Shown here in pieces: positions 62,439-64,000 of a stretch of 64,000 nucleotides of DNA (positions within the stretch are counted from its first letter, which is position 1; each line of letters begins with the position of its first letter). Below the pieces are notes generated by a model. It was not told the DNA's origin, did not search any database, and was given only the letters and a program-made list of their open reading frames with translations. The stretch lies in contig NZ_JACCFW010000001.1 in the NCBI RefSeq assembly GCF_013410455.1, positions 2,992,929 through 3,056,928 of the forward strand, read 5' to 3'. Source of the DNA: Allobranchiibius huperziae (GTDB taxonomy: Bacteria > Actinomycetota > Actinomycetes > Actinomycetales > Dermatophilaceae). Position numbers and translations under genes: made by a program.

Positions 62439-63554
62439 ATGACGCAGGACCCCGCGCATCAGGGCGCCGCCTCCGGACCCGACGACGCGCGAGACGCCGA
62501 GACCTCGCCACACCCCGGCGGCACCGAACCGGCCGGCAGGGAGTCGACCCCGACCGAGGACGCCAACCAGGCCGCGGAGCAGGCACCGCCGGAGGAGAAG
62601 AAGCGCGCCGGCTGCTTCAAGGTCGGGTGTCTGACCCTGCTATCGATGATCGTCGTCATCGCTCTCGCCGTCGGCGGCCTCGCGCTCTACGTCAACCACC
62701 AGCTGGACCAGATCCAGCATTCCAACTCGCTGCTGCCCTCGGACGGGCCGACCCGCGACGCGACGGCCGGCAAAGCGCAGAACATCCTGCTGCTCGGCTC
62801 GGACTCCCGCGGGAAGAACCTGCGCGACAACGGACGCTCGGACGTCATTCAGCTCATGCACGTGAGCAGCGACCGGCGCAGCATCCAGGTCGTGCACTTC
62901 CCGCGCGACCTCTACGTCGCGATCCCCGGACACGGGATGAACAAGATCAACGCGGCGTATTCCTTCGGCGGGTCCAAGCTGCTCGTGTCGACCATGCAGA
63001 ACCTGCTGGGCCTGCACATCGACCACGTCGCGCAGATCGGCTTCGACGGCTTCACCAAGCTGACGAACGCGATGGGCGGGGTCGACGTCTACGTGCGCTA
63101 CCCCTACAGCGAGGGCAGCTTCGGCTCCTGGACGCAGGGCTACCACCACATGAACGGCCAGCAGGCGCTCGGCTTCTCCCGTGAGCGCCACCAGCTGCCG
63201 CACGGTGACATCGACCGTGGGGTGGACCAGCAGGAGTGGATCAACGCCATGGTCACCAAGGCGCTGTCCCGCGGCACGCTGGAGAACCCCAAGCGGGCAC
63301 TCGACATGATCTCGGCCATCGCGCCGTACACCCTGACCGACACCTCGACGTCGTACCTCATCACGCTCGCCGTCAGCCTGCGCAACATCAGCCGGAACGA
63401 CCTGACGTTCTACACCGCACCGTTCTCCGGCTTCGCCAAGAACTCCGTCGGAGACGTCGACGTGGTCGACATGCCGAAGATGAAGCAACTGGGCGCCAGT
63501 CTGCGCACGGACTCGATGAGCAGCACCTCGGTGACGCCCAACACCGTGAGCTGA
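62439..63554 (+). CDS. LytR-CpsA-Psr (LCP) phosphotransferase
   Basis: 371 residues from ATG 62439. A disordered acidic N-terminus (about 1-50), one membrane helix (about 63-85), then the extracellular LCP domain: NILLLGSDSRG, HFPRDLYVAIPGHGMNKINA and GVDVYVRYP and ALGFSRERHQ. The Arg residues that hold the polyprenyl-phosphate are present. LCP enzymes attach teichoic-acid-like or arabinogalactan-like polymers to peptidoglycan. Confidence 0.92.
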   Translation: MTQDPAHQGAASGPDDARDAETSPHPGGTEPAGRESTPTEDANQAAEQAPPEEKKRAGCFKVGCLTLLSMIVVIALAVGGLALYVNHQLDQIQHSNSLLPSDGPTRDATAGKAQNILLLGSDSRGKNLRDNGRSDVIQLMHVSSDRRSIQVVHFPRDLYVAIPGHGMNKINAAYSFGGSKLLVSTMQNLLGLHIDHVAQIGFDGFTKLTNAMGGVDVYVRYPYSEGSFGSWTQGYHHMNGQQALGFSRERHQLPHGDIDRGVDQQEWINAMVTKALSRGTLENPKRALDMISAIAPYTLTDTSTSYLITLAVSLRNISRNDLTFYTAPFSGFAKNSVGDVDVVDMPKMKQLGASLRTDSMSSTSVTPNTVS

Positions 63555-63589
63555 GCGCGCCCACCCACCCCCGCCGTACGATTCCGGGC

Positions 63590-64000
63590 ATGCCTTTCGA
63601 ACTGGACACGGACATGCCGCGTGAGCTGGCACCCCTGGCGTGGCTCATCGGCCGGTGGGAGGGCGCCGGTGTGATGGGCTATCCGGGCATCGAGTCGGTG
63701 AACTTCGGCCAGGAGGTCGTCTGCGGCCACGACGGCCGGCCCTTCCTGGAGTGGCGCAGCACCACCTGGCTGCTCGACGAGGCGGGCAACCAGGTCGAGC
63801 CGCTCACGAGCGAGCTCGGCTACTGGCGGCCGCTGCCGGACGGCGAGGTCGAGTTCGTACTGGCCCATCCGACCGGTGTCGTGGAGATGTACTACGGCAA
63901 CACCACCCCCGCGAAGATCGAACTGCGTACCGACGGGGTGCTACGCAGCCCGAGCGCCATGGAGTACTCCGCCGCGACGCGCCTCTACGGCTACGTCAAC
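63590..64000 (+). CDS. Nitrobindin-like heme-binding protein (3' end cut by window edge)
   Basis: 137 codons from ATG 63590, open at the window edge. The N-terminal WLIGRWEGAGVMGYPGIESV is the GxWxGxG signature of the nitrobindin/DUF1794 family, and FLEWRSTTWLL, SELGYWRPLPDGEVEF and HPTGVVEMYYG follow the expected ten-stranded beta-barrel. The heme-binding His of the family would lie beyond the visible part. Members bind heme and scavenge peroxynitrite. It follows the LCP gene by 35 bp on the same strand. Confidence 0.85.
   Translation, partial: MPFELDTDMPRELAPLAWLIGRWEGAGVMGYPGIESVNFGQEVVCGHDGRPFLEWRSTTWLLDEAGNQVEPLTSELGYWRPLPDGEVEFVLAHPTGVVEMYYGNTTPAKIELRTDGVLRSPSAMEYSAATRLYGYVN

Overview
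The window is a high-GC actinobacterial chromosome segment. Mycothiol genes (mshA, an MscR-type dehydrogenase), carD, senX3-regX3, an Rpf muralytic factor, and actinobacterial gene orders (carD-ispD-ispF-cysS-rlmB; gpmA-ybjN-mshA next to senX3-regX3) place it in Actinomycetota. It resembles a Micrococcales genome of the Dermacoccaceae/Intrasporangiaceae kind, but the family assignment is inference only.

Layout. 1-5.2 kb: a UbiA prenyltransferase cut by the window edge, a multidrug-type ABC exporter divergent from its probable MarR repressor, and two secreted proteins of unknown function. 5.2-10.6 kb: a CitA/CitB-type two-component system divergent from a NitT/TauT-type ABC importer, with two CRP-like sites between them. 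10.6-19.9 kb: tRNA-Thr, a prepilin peptidase, an rpf gene behind a c-di-AMP (ydaO) riboswitch, a ThrE exporter, a membrane Ser/Thr kinase, a CopD protein with a DtxR/IdeR iron box at its start codon, and otsA-otsB for trehalose synthesis.

19.9-34.9 kb is an accessory island. It is gene-sparse and rich in small lipoproteins and exported proteins of unknown function. It contains decayed genes, a half-kilobase duplication whose two copies have lost different genes, an apparent transposase tail, and several short repeats and palindromes.

35-64 kb returns to mostly core genes: a secreted lipase, a DUF4032 kinase-like protein, an RDD protein, an M20 amidohydrolase, rlmB, cysS, formaldehyde detoxification by mycothiol (mscR plus a metallo-beta-lactamase-fold partner), an aldo/keto reductase, ispF, an unusual IspD-kinase fusion, carD, senX3-regX3 and phoU around a candidate PHO box, gpmA, ybjN, mshA, manA, a DUF2516 gene, dtd, an asparaginase, an HBHA-like Lys/Ala-rich protein with its XRE regulator, a methyltransferase, ygfZ, an LCP ligase and a truncated nitrobindin.

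The most notable points are: the IspD-P-loop kinase fusion; a 416-residue orphan protein bracketed by two direct copies of a 66-bp nested palindrome between phoU and gpmA; the reciprocal-decay duplication at 20.1/24.2 kb; and several regulatory sites readable directly from sequence (MarR dyad, CRP-like pair, iron box, PHO box, ydaO riboswitch). No CRISPR array, prophage or complete insertion sequence was seen.
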